A stretch of DNA of 64,000 nt from contig CM066322.1 in assembly GCA_033807775.1 (NCBI GenBank), positions 17,969,001 to 18,033,000 on the forward strand. The letters run 5' to 3'. This document shows positions 46,901-59,423 of the stretch, in pieces (within the stretch, counting starts at the first letter, position 1; every line of letters starts with the position of its first letter). The notes below the pieces were generated by a model. The model was not told the DNA's origin and made no database searches. It saw only the letters and a list, made by a program, of their open reading frames with translations. Source of the stretch: Saussurea involucrata. Taxonomy: Eukaryota; Streptophyta; Magnoliopsida; Asterales; Asteraceae. The position numbers and the translations under genes were made by a program.

Positions 46901-49900
46901 AATATCCCAGAAACGGGTCCCAAAATTTCTTACATCAAATCAAAATCTGGTTGGCGGAATCAACCTACACAACTGAGAAATACTAAATATTACTATAGTG
47001 TCACTACACTATCCGGCCTCCTCTTGCTAACTCCTTGCTCACTTGCTAGAGCCTTTCAATACCTGCTTTCCTGAAAATGTTTTATTTTGAAAATGCGAGG
47101 GTTAGACCATAAGGCCTAGTGAGTCCCTCCTAACAGTTATCAAAGCATTCAAAAACAGTTTATCATTTTCAACATAAATCATTCATAAAACTGTTCATCC
47201 AAAATCATTCACGGATTAAGGTCCGCCCCTCGTAAATCAGCACCCTGAAGTCACCCGTAGATGACAACGAGTCAGTCTCATGCTGCCTTACAGGGTCACA
47301 CCTCCCTTGGCATAAACGGGACACACCCCCCGGCACGAGCTGGCGGAACACACCCCCCGACTTAGCCAATTTACATCAAAACCAATGTATGCATACATCC
47401 CACATATATTTTTCACGGAATAGGTCCGCCCCATAAATCATACACGGGATAGGCCCGCCCCATAACTCATACACGGGATAGGCCCGCCCCATAAATCATT
47501 TACAAATCTCATTTAAAACTGTAAACAACTTTCATGCAGTCAAAGCATAAAAATAAAACATGGCATTTCTCATCATGTACTCGCTTTAGAAAACATGTTA
47601 AAATAACACGTATTTTAGTTAGAAAACTCACCTGACACGCTTGCTTGCTTTTCCCTACTCTGCTCTTTACATCCAAATTGTCTACCTGAATGAGGGGACA
47701 AATTTATAAGCTGACCAGGACTATCCGGACACTCCTCACCTGACACACAACTTTCCCGGACAGACTACCGGGTAAAACCATATTTTCCGGACGACAACAC
47801 TTTTCCGGACAACAACACTTTTCCGGACGTCCAAACTTACCGGACGCTACAGATTTCCGGACGATTTACCTATCCGAACGGCACACTTATCCGAACGACT
47901 AAACTTATCCGGACAACACCATATTTCCGGACGACCCCACACCCGGATACCTTCATCCTATCGGGATAGAAGCTCTCCGGACGTTCTACCCGGATACCTT
48001 CTTAAACTGAAGGTGTCCGGACGATACGCTGGACGGGTTTAAGATTGAAAAATCCTATTACATGCCTCTTAATCCTCAAGATAAGCCAATAAATTATCAC
48101 TAAATAATCTGTAATCGATTTCCCATCAGTTATTATTATCAAAACACATTTAACGATGATTAAATCTCTCTATTGGCCTCAAATGTCTTAGAATAAGCTA
48201 TAACCCACAAAACTCAGAAATCAGCAGATTAATCTTGAAAGGAGTTATGGTTTAGAGGTTACCTTAGAGGTTACTTGCAGAACACGAATACAATCCTTCC
48301 CTTCCTTCTGGAAATGAACTTGATGATTCCTCTCTTTCAAATGCACCCAAAACACCCAAGAACCCCATTCTCCTTTCTCTCCACAAACTCAGCCGTCACA
48401 CACACAAATCAGGGAAAATGGAATGTTACCTAGGGTTTTGAGCCCTTTTATACTCCATCCCAAAGATACCAATCAGCCCCTCAACTTCTACTTATTACCA
48501 AATCTTGACGAAAACGTAAAACTTTCCAGATTGGTCTGGGTCGTTACAACACTCCCCCCTCAAAAGAATTCCGTCCCCGGAATTCCATTTTCAAAAAGGT
48601 GAGGGTACCTAGACTTCATACTGGATTCTACTTCCCACGTTGCTTCTCGTCCCTTGTGATACTTCCACTGAACCTTCACTAAGCGGACTTCCTTGTTCCT
48701 CGTTTTCCGCACTTTACTGTCTCCGATCTCAATTGGCTCTTCCTCAAACATCAATTTCTCATCAATGCTGACATCTTCTAACGGAATGGCTACATCGGTC
48801 TCGGCCAAGCATTTTCTTCAGATTGACACATGAAATGTTGGATGAACTCCTCTTACTTCTTCCGGCATGTCCTACTTGTATGCCGCTGCTCTAACTTGCT
48901 CATTAAAGACGAAGGTCGACTTCTTATCGCCGGTAATTCTTGCAAGGTCGATCTCACTACAGCTACCCTCATCTGTTCCTCATAACAGAGACGCACATCA
49001 CACTACGATTCCCTCCAAAATTTCATCTAGTACCTCAAGATCACGTGCTAACTATTCAACTTTCATAACTCCGACGGACCCACAGACGTAGTCCACTTAA
49101 CATATCTCTCAATTCTCGAGGTTCCACAGTCTTATGTTTTCAATCCAACCACTCAGTTCTACTCGGCTGCCCCAAATCGTTCAGATGGGGAAACATAACC
49201 GCACTCCACGCGTGAAACCGCCTTCGGTGAGTCATCACTTGCTAAAACGTGCCATCTTGCACTATTTACTTGTACCCTCTTCGATCACTATACTTGCTTA
49301 AAACTATCTGATAAAACCAAGGCCAATCGTGCCTCCGTCCACACCTCAGGACTCACGGTTTTAAACACGTCTAGTTAAAGTCTCTCATACATTTATACTT
49401 CCTTAAGGAAAAGAACTTGGCAGAAATTTCCCGCCACAACAACGAGAATCTTCTACCAGGAAAACTCGCTCACTGACAACTTGGCACCAGGCCAACCTTG
49501 TACATCCCGACAAGCTCACACCCTTGAGCCTCTCCTTGGCATACCTGAAATTCTAGATTACTTCTTCCAACCGACATTCGTCTATGCATATCATACTCCT
49601 TTCCCGAATCACATTGGCTACAACTCGTCAACTAATTCGTACGTTCTCACCACTTCATCATTTCACACTTAACGTGTCTAATAGAAGGAAACCTCTATAA
49701 TTCCTTATTGGGGTACTCACCTATCCGAATTGAACTTATCCTGAAGGCTCATCAATTTCTCACTGCTTGCTACAAGCGTCCAGTCATATAACATAACTTC
49801 GGTTACTCCCACTCAACTAGGTGGGGTAACCACGATCACACCCTACTGTTCTCAATAGCTTACACTGAACGATCAGTTCGCTTGAACGTTTCTCACAAAA

Positions 49901-52900
49901 TCACTGACTTAACTCATTCAGTCGTCTTACCCACTTCTTTTCTGCACAAAATCATACACAATTTCCTTCCTCAATACTCTTTTCAAAAGTCCGTACACTT
50001 ACCAAGGACAGTCTACACAACACTGCACTTATCGGCATTACTGTCAAGTTTACTATTTCCAGTTTACTTACTTAATCCGACATACTGTCTTCACCTCCCC
50101 ACGTTAGCGTGGAGCACTGCTCACCAACATTACTCGCCCCTCTCTTCCGACAATTCTCAAGCTGCAAATATTGTCTCATTACTATGCATAACCAAACGGT
50201 TGCACTAACATTCTAACTTAAGGCTTTCGACCAAATCACCTAGAATCGACACCGACGCCACTATACATTCTTTAAATTCTAACTTTTACTTTCTCAGACA
50301 ATTCGCTCACACATAAGCAACAACTCACATTCTTTAAGGATTTCACATCTATTCCCCACATTTTGACTAATACATCCATCCTTTTCTTTAAACTTCCAAT
50401 TATCCCAAAATATGCTTACCTAGTGACTCCTACAGCTAAAGATACTTGGTTTCTCCTTTGGGTATCTACCCACCACCACTCCGTGATGCTATCCCAAACA
50501 TAATCCTATCACAACGTCAACTCACACCCTACGTGCTCCAACAACCTGATTAACAACACGAACACCCCAACCGAAACTTCCAAAAAGGCTTCTATCTGAA
50601 GTTTCCTCTTTCTCTAATCTCACATCACTACGACGCTAGCTGGCACATTCTACATGGCAATTATTGCCACTACATAATTGTACATCACTTACTTATAACA
50701 TCACACTACAGACCAAAACTCTCATGTCCAATCATACACAACTCAAACTTATCTTCAAGACCTCATTCATAATTAACTGAGTCTATCTCGCTACATTGCC
50801 TTTCTCCCAGCTCTAGTTGAACCACAACACCCGAGTTCCTGATTAACTCTAACATGCTCGTTTCTCGCTAGCTCTTTGCAATACCAAACCCTTACTTCGG
50901 CAGGGCACATTTCTCACAGATCGACATAGTCTATACCCTCACTTCGTTTGTGCTAAATACTTCATTCTTAACGAACTATCCACCTTGTAAGTAAAACGCT
51001 TATCAAAAACAGCAGTCTTTCACTAACTTAATACCCCTACAAGGTGGTCCTTCAACTTTCAAACTTCTAATTCAAGTCTTCGGCCTCATACACTTTACAC
51101 AACTGTCGATTTCAACGTCAATAGTTGAACTGTTGATACTTTCTTAACTTACTCTTCGACAAGGGTCCCTTATCCTAATCAAACTCACACCCCGCCGTCC
51201 TCATTTCAAACTCACTCGAGCATTGTCAGTATCACAAGATCTCTTTAAAACTCTTACTCATGTCGAGGATATTCCATTCCTACTTCACCACCCTACTCAT
51301 ACCGAGTTGCTAATACCAACACCCTGATGACTTCTAGCCCTTCCCCTGAACACAACCGTCCCTCGGCAACTGTATTTCCAGTCACCACACAAGGGTACAG
51401 ACCCTCATACGACCGACACTAAAAATCCACTTCCGACTCTTCCACTGCTCACCATTCCTCTAGAACACAAATACCAAAGCTACAAACATTCTCCCCTGAT
51501 TTGTCCAACACCTCTCCACTCTAGGAGTTCTTCCTTAGCTTAAAATGTAATACTCTACGACCTATTGAGTTCATAGCCTTCATGCTTGACCACGCGATAA
51601 ATGAATCATTTCACACTTTTGATCATTTTAAAGAAATCACACTTGAAAACAACTTGGGTACATACGACCCCAACATTCTCATAACTCTTGAGGGTCGTTT
51701 GCATGCAATCTTTCCGTAAAACTTAATCTTACTCAACCAAAAATGTGTTGTTACGACAGAAATAAATATCGGATGAAAAATCTTTCCATGCGACAGAATT
51801 TTGAGAGGACTTACCGACACGAAGTAAACCAGTCGGTCCTCACACTCATTTATATAACTTCAACATGTCATTACTCATTTTGGTTATAAAAGTTGTGCAT
51901 TCAAACGTTTTCTTGACTTGTCATGAAAAGAGCGGAATATTTTGAAATTCGTAAACCTCAAGACTTCATTGTACGATGTAAATGGATTTGCATTTTTCTT
52001 TAAACATACGCTTGCACACGCCGACTCATATTCGATCAAATTTGATACTTACACATTTACTTTAATTATGAAAAATCTCATGTACACATATACGAACTCA
52101 ATGCATGAAGCTCTACTTGCAATTGAAGGCTACTCACTCAAACAAGGTCAATCGCTTTACTCACGCAACTTATCATTGACACTCCACTTTCGACTAGTGG
52201 TCGCCCTCTAGGCCTTGCAACGACTTGCTATACATACATTCAACGATCCACTTACTCAACCATTCATACTAATTCATTTTGATCAACTATCTCACTTTCC
52301 ACTTCTACCGGGTTTCATTTCACCATAGATATCTTATTTAATTCATCCTGCTAATGGAAAGCTCGACCAAGAACCCAGGGCTCCATTGATACCTTCAAGG
52401 TTTTGACACTGTCTTTCCTTACCAACCAAACTGATCTATCCCCCGATTTCTAGAACCGAGACACTCTAGAAACAGGAGTCGTACTCAAAAATCAACCATT
52501 CTTCTTCTCCAAATCCACGAAGAGCTACCTCTAGACGACTCGTAACACTCTATACAACATTTCTTCTCTACGATGTATACGTACATCACATCACCAGGAC
52601 TTCTCATGAGACTTCCCCAACAAGGGGTCTCAGTCTACCCCTCAGGGATCTTACTGACATTCTAAAGTACTGGAACACGACATGAATACTAGCTTCTGAC
52701 TACCACTTCGGCATAATAGGGCAGGTTAAGCACATACATGTACCTATAAGTTCGCACTTACACTGGCCATGTGAAATTTCAAACTTACCTTACATGACAG
52801 TCTTTAGTACCCTATTAGTCCTATCTCTATAATAGTGTCCTCCTAACGCATTTCCTGTATCTACAATAGTGTACTCCTAACGCATTTCCTGATTCTCAGT

Positions 52901-55900
52901 TGTGATTTCTACTCCCAAGTTTAAGTTTATGCCCGTCCGGTCACCTAAATCCCTTAAACTATGGCACTTTATCTCTATATAACAATATGATACGTTGAAA
53001 TAAAATACCACCGCACTTTATCTATATATAACACTATTATACGTTGAAATAAAATAAACCGCACTTTATCTCTATATAACAATAACAACCCAACATTTTT
53101 AAACTATGGCTCTGATACCAACTATAACAACCCAACATTTTTAAACATGCATTTCATAAATATAGAATATCCCAGAAACGGGTCCCAAAATTTCTTACAT
53201 CAAATCAAAATCTGGTTGGCGGAATCAACCTACACAACTGAGAAATACTAAATATTACTATAGTGTCACTACACTATCCGGCCTCCTCTTGCTAACTCCT
53301 TGCTCACTTTCTAGAGCCTTTCAATACCTGATTTCCTGAAAATGTTTTATTTTGAAAATGCGAGGGTTAGACCATAAGGCCTAGTGAGTCCCTCCTAACA
53401 GTTATCAAAGCATTCAAAAACAGTTTATCATTTTCAACATAAATCATTCATAAAACTGTTCATCCAAAATCATTCACGGATTAAGGTCCGCCCCTCGTAA
53501 ATCAGCACCCTGAAGTCACCCGTAGATGACAACGAGTCAGTCTCATGCTGCCTTACAGGGTCACACCTCCCTTGGCATAAACGGGACACACCCCCCGGCA
53601 CGAGCTGGCGGAACACACCCCCCGACTTAGCCAATTTACATCAAAACCAATGTATGCATACATCCCACATATATTTTTCACGGAATAGGTCCGCCCCATA
53701 AATCATACACGGGATAGGCCCGCCCCATAACTCATACACGGGATAGGCCCGCCCCATAAATCATTTACAAATCTCATTTAAAACTGTAAACAACTTTCAT
53801 GCAGTCAAAGCGTAAAAATAAAACATGGCATTTCTCATCATGTACTCGCTTTAGAAAACATGTTAAAATAACACGTATTTTAGTTAGAAAACTCACCTGA
53901 CACGCTTGCTTGCTTTTCCCTACTCTGCTCTTTACATCCAAATTGTCTACCTGAATGAGGGGACAAATTTATAAGCTGACCAGGACTATCCGGACACTCC
54001 TCACCTGACACACAACTTTCCCGGACAGACTACCAGGTAAAACCATATTTTCCGGACGACAACACTTTTCCGGACAACAACACTTTTCCGGACGTCCAAA
54101 CTTACCGGACGCTACAGATTTCCGGACGATTTACCTATCCGAACGGCACACTTATCCGAACGACTAAACTTATCCGGACAACACCATCTTTCCGGACGAC
54201 CCCACACCCGGATACCTTCATCCTATCGGGATAGAAGCTCTCCGGACGTTCTACCCGGATACCTTCTTAAACTGAAGGTGTCCGGACGATACGCTGGACG
54301 GGTTTAAGATTGAAAAATCCTATTACATGCCTCTTAATCCTCAAGATAAGCCAATAAATTATCACTAAATAATCTGTAATCGATTTCCCATCAGTTATTA
54401 TTATCAAAACACATTTAACGATGATTAAATCTCTCTATTGGCCTCAAATGTCTTAGAATAAGCTATAACCCACAAAACTCAGAAATCAGCAGATTAATCT
54501 TGAAAGGAGTTATGGTTTAGAGGTTACCTTAGAGGTTACTTGAAGAACACGAATACAATCCTTCCCTTCCTTCTGGAAATGAACTTGATGATTCCTCTCT
54601 TTCAAATGCACCCAAAACACCCAAGAACCCCATTCTCCTTTCTCTCCACAAACTCAGCCGTCACACACACAAATCAGGGAAAATGGAATGTTACCTAGGG
54701 TTTTGAGCCCTTTTATACTCTATCCCAAAGATACCAATCAGCCCCTCAACTTCTACTTATTACCAAATCTTGACGAAAACGTAAAACTTTCCAGATTGGT
54801 CTGGGTCGTTACACTATTATACGTTGAAATAAAATAAACCGCACTTTATCTATATATAACAATATGATACGTTGAAATAAAATAAACCGCACTTTATCTC
54901 TATATAACACTATGATACGTTGAAATAAAATAAACCGCACTTTATCTATATATAACAATATGATACGTTGAAATAAAATAAACCGCACTTTATCTCTATA
55001 TAACACTATGATACGTTGAAATAAAATAAACCGCACTTTATCTCTATATAACACTATGATACGTTGAAATAAAATAAACCGCACTTTATCTATATATAAC
55101 ACTATGATACGTTGAAATAAAATAAACCGCACTTTATCTCTATATAACACTATGATACGTTGAAATAAAATAAACCGCATTTTATCTATATATAACACTA
55201 TTATACGTTGAAATAAAATAAACCGCACTTTATCTATATATAACAATATGATACGTTGAAATAAAATACCACCGCACTTTATCTATATATAACAATATGA
55301 TACGTTGAAATAAAATAAACCGCAACATCTATATAAAATAAAATAAACTGCATCATCTATATATAACACTAACTATAACATCTGTGAATGACTATGTAGA
55401 AGGATTTCTTTAACATCGACTTGACGCTAAGGTGCAAAGTTTCATACATCGAGGAATTAGGAGCGCTGTTTAGGGGATTAGGTGATCGCGCGGATACCCT
55501 TGAGACCATCTATAGAGGGACACCGTTCGGGCCATGGATGGATGTGTCTTACTCTGGTGGCGACCCTACGCTAGTACACATGTTTCTACAGTTGGAGGTC
55601 GAGGACGCCAACGCTGAGCCGGAGGAGATGCATTTTGATTTCTTCGGCTCTCAATTGCATTTTGGGCGTCGGGAGTTCTGTCTAATTACAGGACTACGTT
55701 TTGGAGAGGCTCCCCCCTTCCTCCCTTAGAAGACTGCTCCTTCGTTCCTAGGGTTTTCGGCATTTCGGCATCTCGTTTGAAGCTGAAGGCAGCCCGGGAA
55801 AAGATGAAAGAGGGCCTTAGTGCCCTAACCGACGACGATGTTGTCCGTGTATGCTTGGTGGTGATCGTGGATATGGGCTTCCTGGGCCGTGAGTATAGCC

Positions 55901-58649
55901 AGCATGCTTCATCGACGGTCCTTAGGGCCGTCGAGGACCTTGAGCTGTTTAACAGCTACCCGTGGGGTAGCCATATCTGGACACATTGCTACTCTAATAT
56001 GCACCGAGCCATAGGCAGACGCGCCGATCGACATGCAAAGATGAATCTTTGTGGTTTTACATACGCCTTCAAGGTTAGATACGTAGTATAACAATTGTTA
56101 ATAATACATACAAACTGTTTGGCTTTTCTTTTTACGTACTTGCTCTTCTTGTCTAATTCCAGATATGGATCTTGGAGATGTTTCCCGCATCAATCCGATA
56201 TTTCGTCAAGCGCGACGATCGAGTACTTAGGGGAACCCGTTGGGACAAGCGTGTTACCCTAAGTAGGTCGCTTTGGATTGAGTTCTTCAAAGCGTCTAGA
56301 AATGTAAGTTCTTTTACTATGTTTACAATTTGCATACGTTAGTCCCGCTTATTAATTTTTTTTATGTTTTATCATATATTTAGCGGCCGCTCTTGCCTTT
56401 CGCTGTCCTTCAGCCTACTGCCGACGAGATGGGCACAGATTGGTACAGAGACAACGTGGCCTTTATTGACGCAAAGGCGGAAAGGGCTCGACGTCCCCCT
56501 ACTTCCGAAGATGAGGAAGACGACGACAGGCCCCCTTCCGGTGGATACCAGCCGCCCCCTTCCTCCTCCTACCAGCCGGCCCGTTCCTCCTCCTACCAGC
56601 CGCCCCCTTCCTCCTCCTACCAGCCGGCCCGTTCCTCCTCCTACCAGCCGGGCCCTTCCTCCTCCTACAATCCATATGATGCGGCCCCTTCCTACGAGCC
56701 ACATCGTGGCTCTCATGAGCACCTATGGGACCACGTCCACGGGCCGCTAGAGAAACGTGTACAGTATCTGGAGGAAGTCTACAGACAGTTTAGCGCTGTC
56801 AATGTTAGTGTTTAACTTAATTTGTTGGCCACGTTTATTTAGTTTGTATATTAATATTACGTTCTAAATTTGTTTTAGCTGTCGAGTACGACACCGATCC
56901 ACGCTCCGTTCGGACAGGGGACACATGCGACGTTTGCCACCACATCCTATCCGTCATTCCATGAAAATGTAAGTGACATTGAGTAACCATTATATTTATA
57001 TATCGATAATCCTAATTTTGTAACTATTTTAATGTTCAATGTCACGCAGGCCGGGATGTCGGGGGCATACACCTCGCAGATGCCGCCGCCGTTCGCCACC
57101 ACAGCATATTCTACTATCCCGGAGAGTGTTAGTGACACTGAGTAACCATTATAGTTATATATCGATAATCCTAATTTTGTAACTATTTTAATGTTCAATG
57201 TCACGCAGGCCGGGATGTCGGGGGCATACACCTCGCAGATGCCGCCGCCGTTCGCCACCGCATCATATTCTACTATCTCGGAGAGTGTTAGTGACACTGA
57301 GTAACCATTATAGTTATATATCGATAATCCTAATTTTGTAACTATTTTAATGTTCAATGTCACGCAGATGCCGCCGTCGTTCGCCACCACAGCAATCACA
57401 AACATCTTTGGCGGCTCGGCCGATGACTATTACAGGCCGAAAATGCATAATGTAAGTTATTTTGGTAGTTTTGGTTTAATTGTGAACATTTCCTAAATTG
57501 TACTAAAAACATTGAGTAACGTAATTTTCAGACGGGGTCTCCTGTTATCCAGGATCACTTCTCGGAGCACTTCTCGGAGCCTGACGATGACTCGATGGAT
57601 GTTGTAGATCCACCACAGGTGACCCCGCTCCCTCGGAAGCGGTTGCATAAAATTTCACAATGGTTTCGTCACCCGTTTGACCAACAAGGATCTACGACAC
57701 CACCGCCCGCTAAAAAACAAGCAAAGAAAGCGTGGGGAAAGAAGGGAGGAAAGAAAAAGGGAAAGGTGCCTTCACCGGAGCCTCAACCGGCATCAGAAAT
57801 AATGAGGATGTGCCGGACTGGTCGCCTCCCCAACTTGACATTCACCCCTTACGGGGGCTTAGAAATCAACCCCTCGTTTTTTGAAACATTGCTTGCGGAT
57901 GACCCTTTGAACTCTGACTTAGACGATACGGTTAGTATGAAGTTAAATTATAGTCATATATAATCAAATATATTTATATTACATGTCTAACCATCTATTT
58001 TTTATGCATAGCACGTCGATTCTTGGGTTAGCCTGTTGCAAAAACATCGTGGCGTAGACACGAGGTGGACCATCATGCACACTATGTTCTTTCAGTGTAT
58101 ACTGATGGACCATCAAGGTCCCGCCTCCGTGGTCGAAATATGCAATGGCTCGGAAGGGACCTCTTGGACTCTCCTCGATAGGGTATGTAAATCGTTTTAC
58201 TGTTATTTTATTTAATAACATATATGACATATATTGTAATATTTCAGGTGTACATCCCCATATGCTTGCATCCCAGACATTGGCTGCTTGGAGTGTTTGA
58301 ACTTGACACTATGGTCATGACCCTATATGACAGCGAAAAGGACGGTCTCTGCAAACAACAATTGGCAGAGCAGATGCAATCGTTTAAAGGAAAACTATAT
58401 GCGTTCTTTTCATTGATAGGGGATCATAGACGTCGCGAAATGTCAAGTATCTTTCGCACAAAGATCGCCGGCCAAGTACCCCAGCAGACCGGGTTATATG
58501 CGGATTGCGGTGTATGGGTATGCCGTAATGTCCAAAAGTTGATAAATAACGAGGAGATATGGGTACCCCCTAACGAAACCGACGATGAGGCAATGGATTT
58601 CCGCCGACATATGGCGGAGTCAATTTATGCGCATTGTCTAAGTAGTTAG
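43959..58649 (+). CDS. DUF1985-Ulp1 (C48 SUMO-protease-like) fusion, MULE-borne
   Basis: Proposed exons: 43959-43979, 55400-56073, 56163-56303, 56384-56803, 56879-56968, 57050-57127, 57209-57286, 57368-57451, 57532-57930, 58012-58182, 58248-58649. Every intron has GT-AG ends and phase 0; about 852 codons. Exon 2 gives a DUF1985-like region ending HFGRREFCLITGLRFG, then YPWGSHIW. Exon 4 is a SSSYQP repeat. Exon 9 is Lys-rich. Exon 11 is the C48 domain with H (RHWLLG), D (LYDSEKDG), Q (VPQQTG) and C (DCGVWVC), so the catalytic residues are kept. Exon 2 is one base short: a stop at 55727-55729 is followed by the right frame from about 55730, so this copy is broken unless the base is a sequencing error. 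Exon 1 and the 11.4-kb intron 1 are inferred. Ulp1 proteases remove SUMO; the role in transposition is unknown. Confidence 0.7.
44100..46265. repeat. AT-rich higher-order tandem repeat with inverted copies
   Basis: The landmark tttatgtttgaatgtgatat occurs at about 44112, 44519, 44936, 45342 and 45757, giving a unit near 410 bp. Alternate units differ consistently (aaaattgttaag in units 1, 3, 5; aaaattcttaag in units 2, 4), so the true period is about 820 bp. Within each unit gtgttttt-ataaaaa-ttgttaag motifs occur in both directions, forming long hairpins. An inverted landmark lies at 46140-46195. It lies in the predicted intron 1 of the Ulp1 gene. Confidence 0.85.
46273..46358. repeat. 29-bp tandem repeat
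   Basis: Three copies of ttaagaatgacaacttagg with tccctaaact, directly before the 48-bp minisatellite. Confidence 0.75.
46357..46820. repeat. 48-bp minisatellite, array 1
   Basis: About 9.7 copies of aaccgcactttatctatata followed by taacaatatgatacgttg and aaataaaat. Variant positions (ctatata/ctctata, caatatg/cactatg) alternate. Same monomer at 52968-53090 and 54814-55375. Confidence 0.9.
46821..46857 (-). repeat. LTR-end fragment plus primer site abutting the LTR
   Basis: Between the minisatellite and the LTR at 46858 lie a 22-bp copy of the LTR terminus (taacaacccaacatttttaa) and the primer site (reverse complement of 46843-46855). The same junction recurs at 53078-53122, so a retroelement intermediate was rejoined here and duplicated. 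Confidence 0.75.
46858..48548 (-). repeat. Gypsy 3' LTR
   Basis: 1691 bp. Includes the TCCGGA block at 47721-48025, the stem-loop at 47069-47125, and an array of ggataggcccgccccat units near 47410-47495. Confidence 0.9.
47721..48025 (-). repeat. TCCGGA-rich block in LTR
   Basis: About eighteen ccgga cores, many as ttttccggac and tatccggac. Repeated in the partner LTR at 53987-54292. Confidence 0.75.
48560..48808 (-). pseudogene. integrase C-terminal chromodomain
   Basis: 82 codons, open: AETDVAIPLEDVSIDEKL, KVRKTRNKEVRLVKVQWKYH, KGREATWEVE, ending GTEFF. A frame change lies just upstream (48809-48880), where HPTFHVS is recognisable. Sister of the remnants at 33973 and 40057 but without their internal stop. 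Ends next to the polypurine tract at 48549-48565. Confidence 0.85.
48881..52966 (-). other. Gypsy interior, non-coding
   Basis: Homologous over its length to the interiors at 29834 and 35917 in reverse orientation, but clearly more diverged. Plus-strand frames at 49882-50208 and 51942-52211 correspond to the antisense frames of that family. Confidence 0.6.
52968..53090. repeat. 48-bp minisatellite, array 2
   Basis: About 2.5 copies, inserted between the Gypsy interior (ending ccctt-aaactatgg) and an LTR-end fragment. Matches the right end of array 1 (46735-46820) almost exactly. Confidence 0.85.
53123..54813 (-). repeat. Gypsy 5' LTR
   Basis: 1691-bp partner of 46858-48548; about seven differences noticed by eye. 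Confidence 0.9.
54814..55378. repeat. 48-bp minisatellite, array 3
   Basis: About 11 copies, the last ones degenerate. Because 48 is a multiple of three, one reverse frame stays open for 145 codons as a 16-residue repeat (LYIDKVRFILFQRIIV). I regard this as an accident of period. The array ends about 20 bp before exon 2 of the Ulp1 gene. Confidence 0.9.
57050..57367 (+). repeat. tandem exon-intron duplication in the Ulp1 gene
   Basis: A 159-bp unit, exon (78 bp) plus intron (81 bp), is repeated: exon starts at 57050, 57209 and, partially, 57368. Splice sites are preserved in each copy and all are phase 0, so splicing in or out keeps the frame. Confidence 0.85.
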
Positions 58650-59320
58650 GTTGTTTATGTAACATTAAATAATTGTTATTTTTAGTATTAACTTATTTTG
58701 TTAAAGTATTGTGATTGACTTACTGTTTACTTCATTTGGTTTTTGCTAATTTCATCCATTTACTCAACTTTGAGTATCGATATCTCTTTCACACATACTC
58801 TATTTTGGACGCATTATATATCATTTCGAAGATCTCATATAGAAGAACATAAACCTACTAAAAGTTAGTTATATATAACACATATATATAAATTTAAATG
58901 CGTCCAAAGTTTAGTAAAACCCATATTTCCAACACCTAGTAAGTAGGTTTATGAAACTTGCGATAATCCTAATACAGAGATTATTGGATGAACAAGCATT
59001 TATTTCTTGATTATTGGGGTATTGGTTCTTGTTGTCTGGAAGTGATTCATATGATGCAAAAATTGGTATCATGTAATGTACCATATAAATCTGATCTAAA
59101 TTCTCATTAATTAGCTATGTTTGACTACTTAAAGACTAATTTTCTGCCTAATGAAAGACCTTTATTCAAGAGCAGACGAATATTGCAGTTACTTTTTCAG
59201 TGGAATCTTACAGGCTCTTTTCAAACGAATCTTGCAGTGAACTATTCAGACGAATCATGCAGACAACTTTTTCAGACGAAATCTTTGACCATATCTGATG
59301 AAGAACATACATTTTCACGG
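58650..59320. other. spacer between the two MULE genes
   Basis: AT-rich 3' flank of the Ulp1 gene, then the upstream region of the coiled-coil gene. Contains the 24-25-bp tandem repeat listed at 59172-59282. Confidence 0.5.
59172..59282 (+). repeat. 24-25-bp tandem repeat in a promoter
   Basis: Four to five imperfect copies of tcagacgaatcttgcagt with acttt, ending about 40 bp before the TATA box. Candidate regulatory array or transposase-binding array. Confidence 0.65.
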
Positions 59321-59328
59321 CTATAAGT
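59321..59328 (+). promoter_or_regulatory. TATA box of the coiled-coil gene
   Basis: ctataagt, about 100 bp upstream of the start codon at 59424. Confidence 0.6.
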
Positions 59329-59423
59329 AGATGGCATGATGAAGTAGTAATTCACAACTTCCTATCTATCTTTTAGACATTCTCCTCACCGTTTACAAAC
59401 ACACTCTCGCTTTTCTTAACACC

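Larger units (their letters stand above)
46858..54813 (-). mobile_element. Gypsy element in the minisatellite, reverse strand
   Basis: Two 1691-bp LTRs (46858-48548 and 53123-54813) that differ at only a handful of bases, around a 4.57-kb interior related to the array at 28204. Sense start TGTAACGACC; end GGTTGTTATA (usual TACA changed). Chromodomain at 48560-48808. No duplication flanks it: the left side is LTR-fragment plus minisatellite and the right side is minisatellite. The 5' part of the interior is broken by 123 bp of the same minisatellite (52968-53090). Recently active or recombined. Confidence 0.85.

Noticed and set aside
54809..55246. 145-codon reverse-strand frame with a 16-residue repeat
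   Set aside because: It is the 48-bp minisatellite read in a frame that happens to lack stops; period divisible by three keeps it open. No start context or promoter.
56947..57405. 152-codon reverse frame with internal repeats
   Set aside because: Shadow of the duplicated exon-intron unit of the Ulp1 gene.
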